From assembly GCF_001761485.1 (NCBI RefSeq), contig NC_090773.1, forward strand, positions 2,108,001-2,172,000: DNA of 64,000 bases, in the 5' to 3' direction. Positions within the stretch are counted from its first letter, which is position 1. Each line of letters begins with the position of its first letter. Below, in pieces: positions 51,966-62,761 of this stretch. The stretch comes from Yarrowia lipolytica (taxonomy: Eukaryota; Ascomycota; Dipodascomycetes; Dipodascales). The notes below the pieces were generated by a model. That model had not been told where the DNA came from and ran no database searches. It saw only the letters and a list, made by a program, of their open reading frames with translations. The position numbers and the translations under genes were made by a program.

Positions 51966-52349
51966 ATGAACATCTTTAGACACCAGCTGTTTATGGAATC
52001 GATGGGCTCAAGAGTGAAGAAGGAGCCTGGAACACCAGTACGACCAGTACGACCAGAATCAACCTCCTCCCATGTGACGACTCCTGTCAAATCCTCCAAC
52101 TACCTTCATTATGCCGTGGAGTCCTCTCTCAAACGACGAAGAAAACGACTCCGAAGTGAACTGAAAGCCTTGGACCTGCAGCTCAGCTCTGAGTCCGTCT
52201 CTTCATCGACATTCAACGATACCGCGTTCGATTCTCCCTCTTCTGATACTTCGGATGCGACCTTTTGGACCGATGCTGTGTTAGACAAGATACAAGAGAA
52301 CTATGGGACAGTGGCATGGACCTCGCCAACTCGCTCTTTGCTGGTATAA
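51966..52349 (+). CDS. Small basic/Ser-rich hypothetical protein
   Basis: 127 residues from the ATG at 51966; in-frame Met at residues 10 and 13 are alternatives. It has a Pro/Val repeat (PVRPVRP), a basic cluster that could be a nuclear localisation signal (SSLKRRRKRLRSELKAL) at the start of a likely helix, then a Ser/Asp-rich low-complexity stretch and a short C-terminal part (FWTDAVLDKIQENYG). No family recognised. Composition and codon use look like a real protein, but nothing else supports it. It lies 192 bp after the dioxygenase on the same strand. Confidence 0.5.
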   Translation: MNIFRHQLFMESMGSRVKKEPGTPVRPVRPESTSSHVTTPVKSSNYLHYAVESSLKRRRKRLRSELKALDLQLSSESVSSSTFNDTAFDSPSSDTSDATFWTDAVLDKIQENYGTVAWTSPTRSLLV

Positions 52350-53005
52350 GAATGAAGATACAGGTGATGTTTTATTGAGAATCAATAGAACATTTGACCT
52401 TCAGTTCCCGTCATATTGCTCTACACGAGAGACTGTGAGGCACTTTGGACATCTGAACACGGACGGACATCTGAACACAAGAACATCGGTCCTGTGAATT
52501 CTCCAAAAACAATCCTACAGCTTCAAAAGATGGTACAAACACTTCACATTTGCTTACATAGAAATCCTTCACATAGCTCTAGATAACATATGACATATAC
52601 AAGCACTAGTGTCCAAGATAACGAGAAGGCTGTTTCAATGTCTCCACAGTCCCTACTTTTTGTCTATGTCTATATACATTGCTGACCTTATCATGTGACC
52701 CAGCTAAAATTAGATTGAGAGGGCAGAAAAACATGTCCACGATAACTCGAGCTGTGGAGAAGATACAAGAGCCGCGAAAGCTCCATATTACTCATGGTGA
52801 TCCACGGTTTCGATTAATATCCAAACTTTCTCCAACTCCTCTACAACCCCGCACATCTACCCTCCTTATACCCCCACATAAGAAACCTTAAATCACTATC
52901 GTGCATATTGCCACCCTGATAAAAGACATTATCGACGTGACTTTTACTCCACACATAACAACGCAACAACGCAACACCGCAACAGGACAACAAGACGCCG
53001 AAATC
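52350..53005. other. Intergenic region upstream of the PHAF1 homologue
   Basis: 650 bp, no credible gene. Short direct repeats (GACATCTGAACAC) at about 52446-52480. Confidence 0.5.
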
Positions 53006-54207
53006 ATGAGCAGTCTAGCTATCAAGCCCGGAATTGGACTCGGTCCGTTCAGTGAGTATTTTCAGGTGATATGAGAAATCTAACGCGTTCTAACACAGTT
53101 CTTGGCATGGATCTCTACGACTGTCTACAATTCATCAAGAAACACCACACCACGTTCCCTCTGGTCAACGTCATCTACTCGTCTCAGAGCCCGCTTAGCA
53201 ACTTCATTGTGGCGGATATGCCGCGTGTCGGGCTGCGACTGCAGTTTGGAGGAGTCACGCAGAAACTGTTGCTCATCGAAGTGTACAACTTCACGCCTGC
53301 CAACGGACTGGCCCTGGAGTACAACGAAACAGCCTTACCAAAGGGAAATATCAGCTTGAGGGCAATCTACGGGGGAAAACTGTTTGGTCCAACTTACGCC
53401 GGGGAATATAAGAAGGAGCTGGAGAAGTACGTGCTGTCGTATCCTGGAGTGGCCTTCAGTTTCAACGTGGATGCGCAAACGGTGGAGAAAAACTCTCTGA
53501 GCGACTCCCAGTCCTTCATCAAACACCTATCGTCCTCAGAAACCACATCCATGGCCATCTTCAAGGGTCCTACTTGGTGGGAAGCACTCAAGGAGCTGAA
53601 CCAGGAGGGAGCAGATGTGTCCCATCAGGTGAGTTTACGGCCGCAAAAGGGGGAAATTTATTTCCCGGCCGGTAAAGTAACCGTGGGATCCACAACAATG
53701 CAGGATATCGTTGCCATGTTCGGATCGCCCGAAGAGAAGTTTGTGCGGAAAGACTCTGCTCTCAGTATCCACAGAAAAGACTCCAGCAAGAGCACACGCA
53801 CAGAATCCGGACACGTGACATTCTTCAATTATTTCCGACTCGGCATTGATTTCTGTTTCTCCAACTCAGGCCAGCTTCTCAAGGTCATTTTCCATCATAA
53901 CATCCCAGGAACCATTGAGTTCCAGCGCTACTCCCGTGCACGATGGAGCCTCGAGGCAAGTAATCATGTAACCGTCACTTCGGAGATGGACTACACTGAG
54001 CTGGCTCAGAAACTGGATCTATCTCATTCCAAGGGTTTGACCTTGGCCAAAGCGATGGAATCTCCTAGTTCGTCTATTGAGCTTGTGAATGGCGGTAACG
54101 AGGTCTTTCCGGATTCTAACTGGGGCATGGCTGATTTGTGCGGCATGGACGGAGCAGTGTTTGAGTTTTGCAAGCAGGGGTCTATCGCTAGTGTTACTAT
54201 TTATTAG
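53006..54207 (+). CDS. PHAF1/C16orf70 (UPF0183) family protein, one intron
   Basis: Homologue of the family that includes human PHAF1 (phagosome/autophagosome assembly factor) and plant PICALM-neighbour UPF0183 proteins. Exons 53006-53051 and 53099-54207 give 384 residues. The 47-nt intron has a GTGAGT donor and a TCTAACACAG acceptor. Splicing joins GIGLGPF to ILGMDLYD, restoring the family's start, LGPFxLGM. Further family blocks: VNVIYSSQSPLSNFIV, LLLIEVYNFTP, VTVGSTTMQDIVAMFGSPEE and VTFFNYFRLGIDFCFSNSG. Two related beta-rich halves are expected. Human PHAF1 binds phosphoinositides with BCAS3 at phagophores; a comparable autophagy role here is inference. Confidence 0.9.
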
Positions 54208-54575
54208 GGATATCTCAGTGCTTCCGCCGATGGAGTTCCACGTCCTCACAGATACCTCATATCTGATGTTCAAGAGATAGACACCGCCATAGAGGCGGGA
54301 TTGCATGTGAAATAGGTAATGGATGAGGTGGCGCTGCTGATGTAGTTGAACCACGGGGACATACCACTCTGTATGTACTGTACCCCTCAAACTCAGTCTA
54401 CTTGTTTATGTTGGAATGTTGAAGGAGCTCCAATGTGTGACTTTTGAAACGGGTATTTGTTGCCGCGGTCTGAGGGTTAGTTTCGAAAATTCCACTCATG
54501 TTAGGGGGAATGAGAGTCAGTAAGCATTGGGGGTCTATCAATTTTTTTCTTCTTGCATGATTTGGTCCTGGAACA

Positions 54576-54776
54576 ATGGTGAGTGCGTCTGAGCGAGACT
54601 GGAGCGGCGAGATTCTTTTTAAATCTATCATGAAAGGGCTCAGCTCATGGAAGTTGAAACATCCCATTCAAAGGTGGACGATTCCCCACATTTGACAACT
54701 AGTCTTCTAACAGAGAGACACTAATGTGATTTTAGGGTCCATTATCTGTCTATCGGTGCTAGCAGTTGTTGTTTAA
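54576..54776 (+). CDS. Speculative spliced micropeptide (21 residues), start codon next to an intron
   Basis: An ATG at 54576 is followed at once by GTGAGT. An acceptor CTAACAG ends at 54713. Joining gives ATG plus an open frame to TAA at 54774-54776: a 21-residue peptide with a short charged start (MRDT) and a hydrophobic remainder that could span a membrane. The donor and acceptor fit the local consensus, and GCN1 shows the same ATG-intron layout. There is no homologue I know, and chance remains likely. Confidence 0.15.
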
Positions 54777-55079
54777 CCGGTTTTGTGAAGAGTCGACGAT
54801 AGAGCCCAATACGAGAGGGAGACACGAGTGCTCAGCTGTCGTATCGTGGGAGTTGTACTCAGCTGTTTACTAATTGCACAGCATTCCGCAACTGTTGGAT
54901 TAATGTCACTCTTGCTAAAGTCGTTTCCACCAACAGTCCTCCTGCCTATATTGTCTAGGCTGAGACACTAGGGCATCCCCACAACTTGATTACTATGTTC
55001 ACTCACTAACAAATGACCCCGTCCGGATCAATGCGACCCCTCGCAGCTGTCAAAGACAATAGTCAACCGACTATTGATC

Positions 55080-55091
55080 TATATATATATA
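55080..55091 (+). promoter_or_regulatory. TATA box of the permease gene
   Basis: TATATATATATA about 36-47 bp upstream of the ATG at 55127. Confidence 0.6.
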
Positions 55092-55126
55092 CACTGATAC
55101 GACTGGGCTGAAAAACTACCAAGGCT

Positions 55127-56683
55127 ATGATAGAAATGGAACCTGTTGTTACTTCCGACAACACAGTCCTGGCTACTATGGGCTACAAACCCGAGTTGAG
55201 GCGAAACTACACCGCGGTTCAGGTGTTTGGTATCGCTTTCAGTATCATGGGTCTGTTTCCATCCATCAGCTCCGTTCTGGGTTACTCTCTACCGTCTGGG
55301 CCAGCAGGGATGGTGTGGGGCTGGTTCGTGGCGTCTTTCTGCATTTTCATGGTAGGCCTGTCTATGGCCGAGCTCGGGTCTTCCCTACCAACATCTGGCG
55401 GCCTCTATTGGTGGACTTACCACTTTGCCGGTGACAGATTCAAACGTCCGCTGTGCTTTTTAGTGGGTTACAGCAACACTCTGGGACTCACAGGAGCCAT
55501 TGTGAGTATCGATTACGGATTTGCGGAGCTGGTTCTGGCAGTGGCAGGAGTCGCGACCGACGGCAAATACGTGGCGACAAGATTCACAGTCTATGGAGTC
55601 TTTGCGGCGTGTGTCATTTCGCACGCCGTAGCAGGCTCTATTGCCTCTGGACTCATGTCTAAACTGCAGACAGTCTGCATTTTTCTCAACATTGCCCTGA
55701 TTGTGGTGATGATCATAGCTCTTCCGGTTGGAGCGGGAAGTAAACATCATCTCCACAACGGCAGCTACATCTTTGGTCGACTGGAGAACCTCACAACATG
55801 GCCCAAGGGCTGGAACTTTATGCTGGGATGGCTTGCTCCTATCTGGACCATTGGGGCTTTCGACTCTTGTGTTCACATGGCCGAAGAGGCATCCAATGCC
55901 ACCACAGCTGTTCCATTTGGAATAATCTCCTCCATCGGCATGTGCTGGCTCTTGGGCTTTGTCATCAACATTGTCCTGGCCTGTGTTCTTTCGCCTGACA
56001 TCGAAAGAGTACTCAACACTCCCTTCCAGCAGCCCATGGCCCAGGTGATTTACGACTGTTTGGGCAAAAAATGGACGCTAGCAATGATGGTCATTATCTT
56101 TACGCTTCAATGGACAATGGGCTTATCAGTTGTGGTAGCTGCCTCGCGTCAGTCCTGGGCCTTTTCGAGAGACGGAGCCCTGCCGTTTTCAAACTTCTTC
56201 AAGGTGGTCAACAAAAAGATGTCTGTTCCGGTGAGATGTGTCTGGGGAAACTGCACTCTGGGACTGGTCATTGGCTGTCTGTGTATGATTGACAGTGCAG
56301 CGGCTTCAGCCCTATTCTCTCTTGCAGCAGCTTCCAACGATCTCGCCTGGATGATCCCCATTGCCTGTCGATTGTTCTGGGGTTACCCGAACTTCAAGCC
56401 GGGTCCATTCTATCTCGGACTTGCTCTGTCTAAAATCGTGTCAGCATTCGCCTGCACCTATCTCTGCTTCGCCATCTGCCTGCTCATGTTTCCTTTGAAC
56501 GGACCAAATCCAAACAAAGAAAACATGAACTACACTGTGGTGATCAATGGAGCAGTTTGGGCCGGCTCACTGTGTTATTACTTCTTCTGGGCACACAGAT
56601 GGTTCCAGGGCCCCAAGAGTAATTTGGTGCTGGATGCTGTGGAGGGAGATGTAGGTGATTGGGATGAAGAAAAGAAGAAGTAG
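55127..56683 (+). CDS. Amino acid/GABA permease, APC superfamily (Uga4/ACT type)
   Basis: The 518-residue transporter has about twelve hydrophobic helices and no signal peptide. The N-terminal segment GYKPELRRNYTAVQVFGIAFS and the first helices (SLPSGPAGMVWGW, ELGSSLPTSGGLYWW) are typical of the ACT branch that includes GABA permease Uga4 and choline permease Hnm1. MAEEASNAT and AASRQSWAFSRDGALPFS are further conserved loops. The cytosolic C terminus is short and acidic-basic (GDVGDWDEEKKK). The substrate is probably GABA, choline or another cationic amine; sequence alone cannot decide. The strong TATA suggests regulated expression. Confidence 0.88.
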   Translation: MIEMEPVVTSDNTVLATMGYKPELRRNYTAVQVFGIAFSIMGLFPSISSVLGYSLPSGPAGMVWGWFVASFCIFMVGLSMAELGSSLPTSGGLYWWTYHFAGDRFKRPLCFLVGYSNTLGLTGAIVSIDYGFAELVLAVAGVATDGKYVATRFTVYGVFAACVISHAVAGSIASGLMSKLQTVCIFLNIALIVVMIIALPVGAGSKHHLHNGSYIFGRLENLTTWPKGWNFMLGWLAPIWTIGAFDSCVHMAEEASNATTAVPFGIISSIGMCWLLGFVINIVLACVLSPDIERVLNTPFQQPMAQVIYDCLGKKWTLAMMVIIFTLQWTMGLSVVVAASRQSWAFSRDGALPFSNFFKVVNKKMSVPVRCVWGNCTLGLVIGCLCMIDSAAASALFSLAAASNDLAWMIPIACRLFWGYPNFKPGPFYLGLALSKIVSAFACTYLCFAICLLMFPLNGPNPNKENMNYTVVINGAVWAGSLCYYFFWAHRWFQGPKSNLVLDAVEGDVGDWDEEKKK

Positions 56684-57144
56684 TGGTGAAGCCGTTGCTT
56701 CTGAATAGCCATACTCCCAAGGGTATGGCTTTCTGAACGGTTTGTGTACACGACAATGCAGTGCAGTATCTGGGAATGGCTATTCACCTCGTCTCAATAG
56801 TTGACAATTCGGATCTGAGTACAGTATCTACTCCTGCTCATGCTACGGAGGGACAATCGACTCGGCCATAGACATCACAACGTGATAAAAACATCCAAAA
56901 TCAATACACTCATTATATAATACATACAGTTAGTTTCAAAATCCAAACGCCAATCCCAGTTGTGCGCAGTTGGGGTAGACCAAAGTCCATCCAAGCCGAG
57001 GAGCTAGTTAGAGAAAGCTGTCTCAATAACAGAGCTTTCTGCTCAGGTAAAGACCAAGTCGAAAGAGCACTATTGGACCTGTCTTGATGGAGGCTTGCTG
57101 GCCTTACCATTGGTCGATTTGTAGTGGCCTGGTTGGGTTTCTCA
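56684..57144. other. Convergent intergenic region permease / kelch-like gene
   Basis: 460 bp. GTACAGTA at 56819. A short inverted repeat flanks position 56715-56745 (CCATACTCCCAAGGGTATGG), which can form a hairpin and may serve the 3' end of the permease transcript. No gene supported. Confidence 0.55.
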
Positions 57145-58701
57145 CTACAAATCTATCAAATCCTCATCAGCGTTAACCACCCGCAACTGTGTCCGTCGCC
57201 TACTGCTGACCAACACCTGGACATCATTCACGTTACCGTCGTAGGAGAAGGCGCTCTTGACAGACGCCTTTCTAGCCGGTCTGGGAGGGCTGGGCAGCGG
57301 CAAATCGGGATCCAGAATCGAATCCCGATTATTCACTAAATCCTTGTTGCTCAGAATCGAGTTCCGGTTGTGATCCGATTCCCAGATTCGTCGCTTTTCA
57401 GTCCAAGAGTTGAGTGAGTTTGCATCGCTCATCACGTCTCGGTCACGGGGCATAAAGTCGTCAAAGTAGTCAAGACGTTCACGGGGAAGCTGGACCTCAT
57501 TGGTCTTCTTTTTTCTGTACCACCAGATACCCAGAAGAGCGAAAATCGCAGCCAGGGGAAGAATCGTACTCAGAGCAGCTATTCCACCGGTAGACATGCC
57601 AGAGTGGGACTTGGTTGTGCTGGAAGGAGGAGAAGAAATCGAAGTGTCTGTAGTAGCAGCAACAGACGTACTGGAAGCCTGGCTGACTGTGGTACTGGCC
57701 CTAGTAACAGGTGTTGTGGAAGTTGCAGCTTGACTGGGGACATACTTTTGCACCGGCTCCAAGTTGTTGACGTTGTACAGCTGGATGGAGTATGTGGATC
57801 GCTTGCGGAGAGGATTCAAGGCGGACTTTTTCACCTTCTCCTGGACCTGAAGACCGCCTTCAGAGTCAGCTTCCTTACTTTGATCCTGGCCCTGTCCCTC
57901 TCCAATAGTAACAAGAGTCTCAAACAAGAGAGCAGCGCCAACAACATTTCCGTCTACCTCAAAGGACGCATTGGCATGGTAGCCCCAGCCCTGATCTCCA
58001 AACTCCAGAACTGCTGAATACGGCTCTGCGGTCCGTCCATCAACTGTACCTCCCAGAATAAGGGCTCTGTCTGCAGTCGAGGTGCTATCGAGGCTATAAG
58101 AGGCTGGGTAAATGGGTAGAAGAAGGGCGCCACTTCTTGAGTCAAGCATGTTGGAGTTGTCGACGTTTCTGTAGTTCCAGCCTCCCTGGTAGTACGCCAC
58201 TTGGTTCATGCCAACCCACACAGAAGTAGACGTGTTTCCTCCCACAAACACGGTGGTTGCATAATCAATGTTTGTGTATGCTGCGTCTGCAAAGCCGAGA
58301 GGATGCACGGTCGTGTCCTGTTTCTGGGTCGCTTTTGTGCTAGTGTTGTAGCTGTACAGGGCCTGGTTGTTAGAGCAGCTTCCTCCGTAGAAGAGAATGC
58401 CTTGCTGAAGCACCGGAGGAGCAAACGGGGTAGCGTCAGAGCACCAGGGGAGCGCGTTGGAGTTGATTTGGTGCCACACATCCCCGATCGGGTCGTAGTA
58501 GTTGAGGTTGTGTCCGTCGATGGCGTACAACACAGGCTGAGCAGAGAAGGGAGACGAGATGACGAGACGCGAGCCACCAGGGGGAGGAGTAAGGGAGGAA
58601 ATGGGGGTCTCGGAACTCAAGGTCTGATTATAAGGGATCTGCAGCAGGTCATTGTTGGACAAGTGCAGATAGACGTGGTGAGACGAGTAGAGGGTGTTCA
58701 T
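57145..58701 (-). CDS. Kelch-like extracellular domain protein with one transmembrane helix
   Basis: 518 residues. The first 270 or so form kelch-like beta-propeller repeats with glycine-rich turns (YAIDGHNLNYYDP, LFYGGSCSNNQALYSYN, TVFVGGNTSTSVW, LILGGTVDGRTAEPYSAVLE). A Ser/Thr-rich stalk follows (about 330-368), then a transmembrane helix (about 373-394, ALSTILPLAAIFALLGIWWY) with a basic stop-transfer KKK and a 120-residue cytosolic tail containing PRERLDYFDDF and a Pro-rich patch. Such fungal proteins sit in the plasma membrane or wall. No signal peptide is seen at the start, although the topology needs one, so an upstream exon is probably missing from this model. Function unknown. Confidence 0.78.
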   Translation of the reverse strand: MNTLYSSHHVYLHLSNNDLLQIPYNQTLSSETPISSLTPPPGGSRLVISSPFSAQPVLYAIDGHNLNYYDPIGDVWHQINSNALPWCSDATPFAPPVLQQGILFYGGSCSNNQALYSYNTSTKATQKQDTTVHPLGFADAAYTNIDYATTVFVGGNTSTSVWVGMNQVAYYQGGWNYRNVDNSNMLDSRSGALLLPIYPASYSLDSTSTADRALILGGTVDGRTAEPYSAVLEFGDQGWGYHANASFEVDGNVVGAALLFETLVTIGEGQGQDQSKEADSEGGLQVQEKVKKSALNPLRKRSTYSIQLYNVNNLEPVQKYVPSQAATSTTPVTRASTTVSQASSTSVAATTDTSISSPPSSTTKSHSGMSTGGIAALSTILPLAAIFALLGIWWYRKKKTNEVQLPRERLDYFDDFMPRDRDVMSDANSLNSWTEKRRIWESDHNRNSILSNKDLVNNRDSILDPDLPLPSPPRPARKASVKSAFSYDGNVNDVQVLVSSRRRTQLRVVNADEDLIDL

Positions 58702-61648
58702 GTTTGAAGTTGGAAACCACTGAAGACAAGCGGGTTACTAACCGATGGTCGGTGTGTGAGTAACGGAGTTGGTGATTGTCGACTAGAGCAGATGGTATCG
58801 TCGAGTAACAGTGGTTATCTGGGTATTTGGCGCAGTCGTCGTCTCGTTTTAACAATCAGACTGTGTTTCGAAAGTGACCAGTGTTGATCTATCTGAGATT
58901 GTCAGTTGCAATTGGTAGTGTACCTGGTAATTCTGGCCAGCAGAGAAAAATCTATGTTAGTATTTAGTCAGACAACTTTGGAAGGAAGGAGATGTCAGTT
59001 TGTCAGCCTCGTGAATGAAAGATCATCAACAGGGTATCTTCCTTTACGGGGAAAAGGCGGCGGAGAAAAGGTCTGCGAAGACGAGATCTCATCGTCTCAT
59101 CAATCTTCAGTACAGTACCGGGGGATAACCCCCAAATCATCTCTGTCGCAGCTCGCAGGCAAACTCCTCCGTAGTAGACGCCTACCGCCTCAAACCGACT
59201 TGTCGAATCTCTCCATCGCCAACTGGTACTCACAATAGTGGTGTCGCTCAAATCGACTTCAATGGATCTCCAGTCAAGTCATTAATCCCTTTGCGGACTG
59301 CTTGCCCTCTGCATCCTCCCTGCATGGGTGCGTTTGGATCCTGCCTCTTTGGGAAAAGATAAACATTTCACTGTACAGATCGCGAACGAAAGGGAACACT
59401 GAATGGGGACGTCGGGAGGTGCTAGAAAGCTGGAAAAACCCGCAAATGAATATGAGGTAAAAACTGGTTGTATATCCGACTTCACCCTTAAGCACTGCTT
59501 TACAGCCCCCAAATCTGCTCCGTGTTTCTGCCATGGAGGGCACCTGTTATGAAACCCAATCTCTTCACTACTGCTCCCAACTACCCCCGAAATTCCCAAC
59601 TAAACCCAAGTAACCCAATCTGAGATCCACAAGGAAAGAAGAAACAAAGACGATCGCCCCGAAAATCGCCCCGAAAATCGCCAAATATTTTCAATATCTT
59701 CAATCTCAACCTCGCCGTGCAAATCTTTGCGCCAGGGTAAAGGTGTCCCCAGAAACAAACCCACGAGAATTGCAATCTTTTTCCAAAATGTATACTGTAG
59801 CCCTTCTACAAGTAGTTACCAATACAGGGCAGATAGAGCAGCCCCAGACGGCATTTTTTCTCCTGTTTTTTTTTTTAATATATCGCACTCTTATCCGAAT
59901 AGGTCTCATTATCGCTCGTATCTCTCATATCATCCTTCCGCTCATAACCTGTCCCACTGAACATTCTCAGATGGATTCCCTGCATAACCCCACATTGCTA
60001 CTCCATTATAATCCACCCAACTCGACCAATACCGACCCGAATAGCATTCCGAGTCGATATCGGAGACATTAGAGGACACCATGTGACCCCACTCTGGCCA
60101 AACCCCGTGACCTTGCCCCAGCCGTTGTCCGGTCGCATATTTTTCATATCCCATTTTAGGGTTTCGGTTAATTCTTGGCGGCGTTGTCAGAGACGGAAAT
60201 TTTCGATGGAAATGACGAGTGGTGGTAAAGGCGATGCGCAATAAGGGAAAAGCGCAAGTTCGTCGCAAGATCGTATTGAGACTGTAGTTATCTCATTGAG
60301 TTTGTACCGATTTTGGGCTATTCAGGGCCATTTCAAGCGATTTTTGAACTTTGATGCTCAGGATCACGACCAGCAACTGATGATATGATTTTACAAGTAT
60401 CTGCAATTGAATTTTCTACCACGGCTTGTTGTAATTGATCTTCTTCTGGGTCTTGGGCTTCCCTTTTCGTCTGATTTGTACCCACCGTTGTGTATTCTAT
60501 GTTGTATTGCTATCCTCGAGATTTCCGGAATTATATGGATCTTTTGGAAATTGTGTGATTTTTGTATCCTGTCGAATCCATTTGTTTGTTGGCTCGACTT
60601 CTCTACTCCAATCCCCCTTCCTTCCAGAGATATATCCACGTCTCTCTTCTCGGTCCATTTACTTGACTGGTAATCAGCCTCCACTATACTGCCTTACCAA
60701 ATTCTAACTATGCACTTGACAAAATGTCCTGACTTGACTAAATACCAACTGTAGTCAACTAAACCAGCCTCAGATTGGCAAAAGACCCCATGTGGTGGTT
60801 GAGACGCGGGTTTTGATCCACAGCGCCCTTCAGTCGCATGATGGTATGTCACGCGACTCTCGTAAAGAGATCTGGCACGGAATAACAACGTCGTTCATCA
60901 CTGGCCGGTTTAGTTGCCGTTTGTAGGTGTGAAACGGTGGTTTTTATATTTCGCAGAGGCCGGGTAACTTGAGTTTACAGTTTAATTTTATTTCACCAAG
61001 ACGAGTTCCAAACCTTAAATAAGGCAAGAGATGTGATCTGACCGAAAATTGTGGATGGGTCCATGGTGGTTCGTAGGGTGTTGAAAAGAGATAACAATCG
61101 ATATTAGCTGTATTTTAAGCTATGACGAGTAGTTGCAGTGTCCAATAATACTCGTAATCTGTAGAATGAAGCTGCTGAAACTTAATGTTGGAAAGTTCAG
61201 ATTTTTCACCGGACTTTAAAGCCGGTTTGTTGTGCAAGATATGACTGAATGACGTGAAACGTCCAGTATGGATATCAGAGAGTGAAATCGTACTATCATC
61301 AGAATCCCCCGGTTCTAGCGGTCACGATGGTACCATTATCATTGTGATAGCATCTCGAGATGCGGTTTTATGAGGGACGTGACCCAGAATTAGATGGAGA
61401 AGAGTCTTCGACAAATATAAAGTAGATTGTTGTATTCACTAAGCAGTGATCAATCTATATATCTCACCGCCGACAACATGTCTGCATTTCTATCACATCC
61501 TGGGGTCCCCACAACCCTAACCTCCCGTTTCCCGCCCTAACCCATGAAAAAGTGTCACACCTGCATTTGAAGCAAAGATGTCGGATCACATACAAATTAC
61601 AAGTTTGGACTTTGAGGATTATACAGGCCATCGCAGCTGTTGAATACA
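58702..61648. other. Gene-free region
   Basis: 2.9 kb without a gene I can support. The left 550 bp may hold a missing first exon of the kelch-like gene: a TACTAACATAG acceptor on the minus strand at about 58951-58961 and a GTGAGT donor at about 59233 fit the consensus, but no frame joins cleanly. GTACAGTA at 59110 and TACTTGTA-type motifs at 59809 and 60396. Confidence 0.5.
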
Positions 61649-62761
61649 GTGAGTACGAGAAGGGGACTGGGGGGAATGACACGGAGAGTGTGGCTCAAAC
61701 CAGAACAACACTAACACAGACAATTATGGTGAGTTATACACGATGGTTAATGAGGTGGTTATAGAGGGTTATGAGAGGTACTGAGAGTGAAGGGGTGAGC
61801 GAGAGATGTGGGCGATGGAGAGATGTGTGTGAGGAGCGAATTGTGAGCGACATTGGCCAGTTCTAGAATGATATTGGTGACTGGTTGGTTGGTCCGTTGA
61901 AGGGTTTGTTCTGGAGAGTGTGGAGTCATGTCACCTTGTCTGATCTCAGGACTCGGATTTTCAGGTGGTTATCGTGATACCTTGGTGTGGATTAGATGTG
62001 GATTGTTTCAGACAGACAGACAGATAGAGAGAATGACGCAGAGACCGACTCAGACAACTTCAGACAGACAGATCAACAAACTACAGATCTAACCAATTAC
62101 TCAGTCCTCATACTCAAAGCGATCATCTGTGAGATTTCACCATAATCCCCGGTTGATCGGTGGGCTCTGGAGAAGAGCCAAGATAAGACACATATCCTCA
62201 GACACAGTGACAACGAGCTGGAGAGTGAACAGCTATGATACACGGTGTGATCAGGCTGGATCGTGATCTACTTCCGTGTCCATTATCACATCATGTCATC
62301 GTCTTCTCATCTGGATCAGTTGGTTTTGGGGTCCCCAGTTGATTGAGCTTTTCTCCAAGTCCCTGTTGCGCTTTCGTGCCTGCATCCTCTTGTGCAAGTC
62401 TCTTGTGCAAGTCTCAGATTGTCCGTCGCGCGCAATTCCTGATGTCTCAGAGACTCCAGATCTCACTCAGAGCCTTGCTGGTTTCATCTGCGGATTGAAC
62501 CCAAGTCTATCTCTTTGTCGACTCATGTGCTATGCCCAATGTCTTTTGAAGCCTTATCTCGTTCCTAAATGTGTTCTCTCGAGCTAAGACTTCACTCTCA
62601 ACACTTGTTGACCCCCAATGACGCTGTGCATTAATAGTGCGCTCGTTACTGAGCTCATAGATGATTGTTGTCCACGCTCAGAATAGAAATACAGCTTCCG
62701 TGCAATTGCTGGACGGGTTCGTGTTCTTTTGTCACGCACAACCATTCATTCACTAACCCAG
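61649..62761 (+). other. Candidate introns and 9-nt micro-exon at the start of GCN1
   Basis: A GTGAGT donor at 61649 and a CTAACACAG acceptor ending at 61719 bound a 71-nt intron. The next nine bases, ACAATTATG (61720-61728), are followed directly by another GTGAGT. A CTAACCCAG acceptor ending at 62761 directly precedes ATG of the GCN1 frame. If used, the start codon would be 61726-61728, adjacent to a 1033-nt intron, adding one Met. Otherwise the intron lies wholly in the 5' UTR. No other gene is seen inside. Confidence 0.55.

Larger units (their letters stand above)
54208..55126. other. Intergenic region upstream of the permease
   Basis: 920 bp with TACTGTAC at 54376 and a strong TATA box at its right end. 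Holds one speculative spliced micropeptide, listed separately. Confidence 0.5.

Noticed and set aside
56913-57110. Minus-strand ATG followed by GTAAGG with a later CTAACTAG, suggesting a spliced mini-gene
   Set aside because: The donor is off consensus and the joined frame is not protein-like; it lies between two convergent 3' ends.
59743-60072. 109-codon frame with a hydrophobic middle
   Set aside because: The hydrophobic part is the translation of a T-run; codons are unlike neighbouring genes and no family is recognised.
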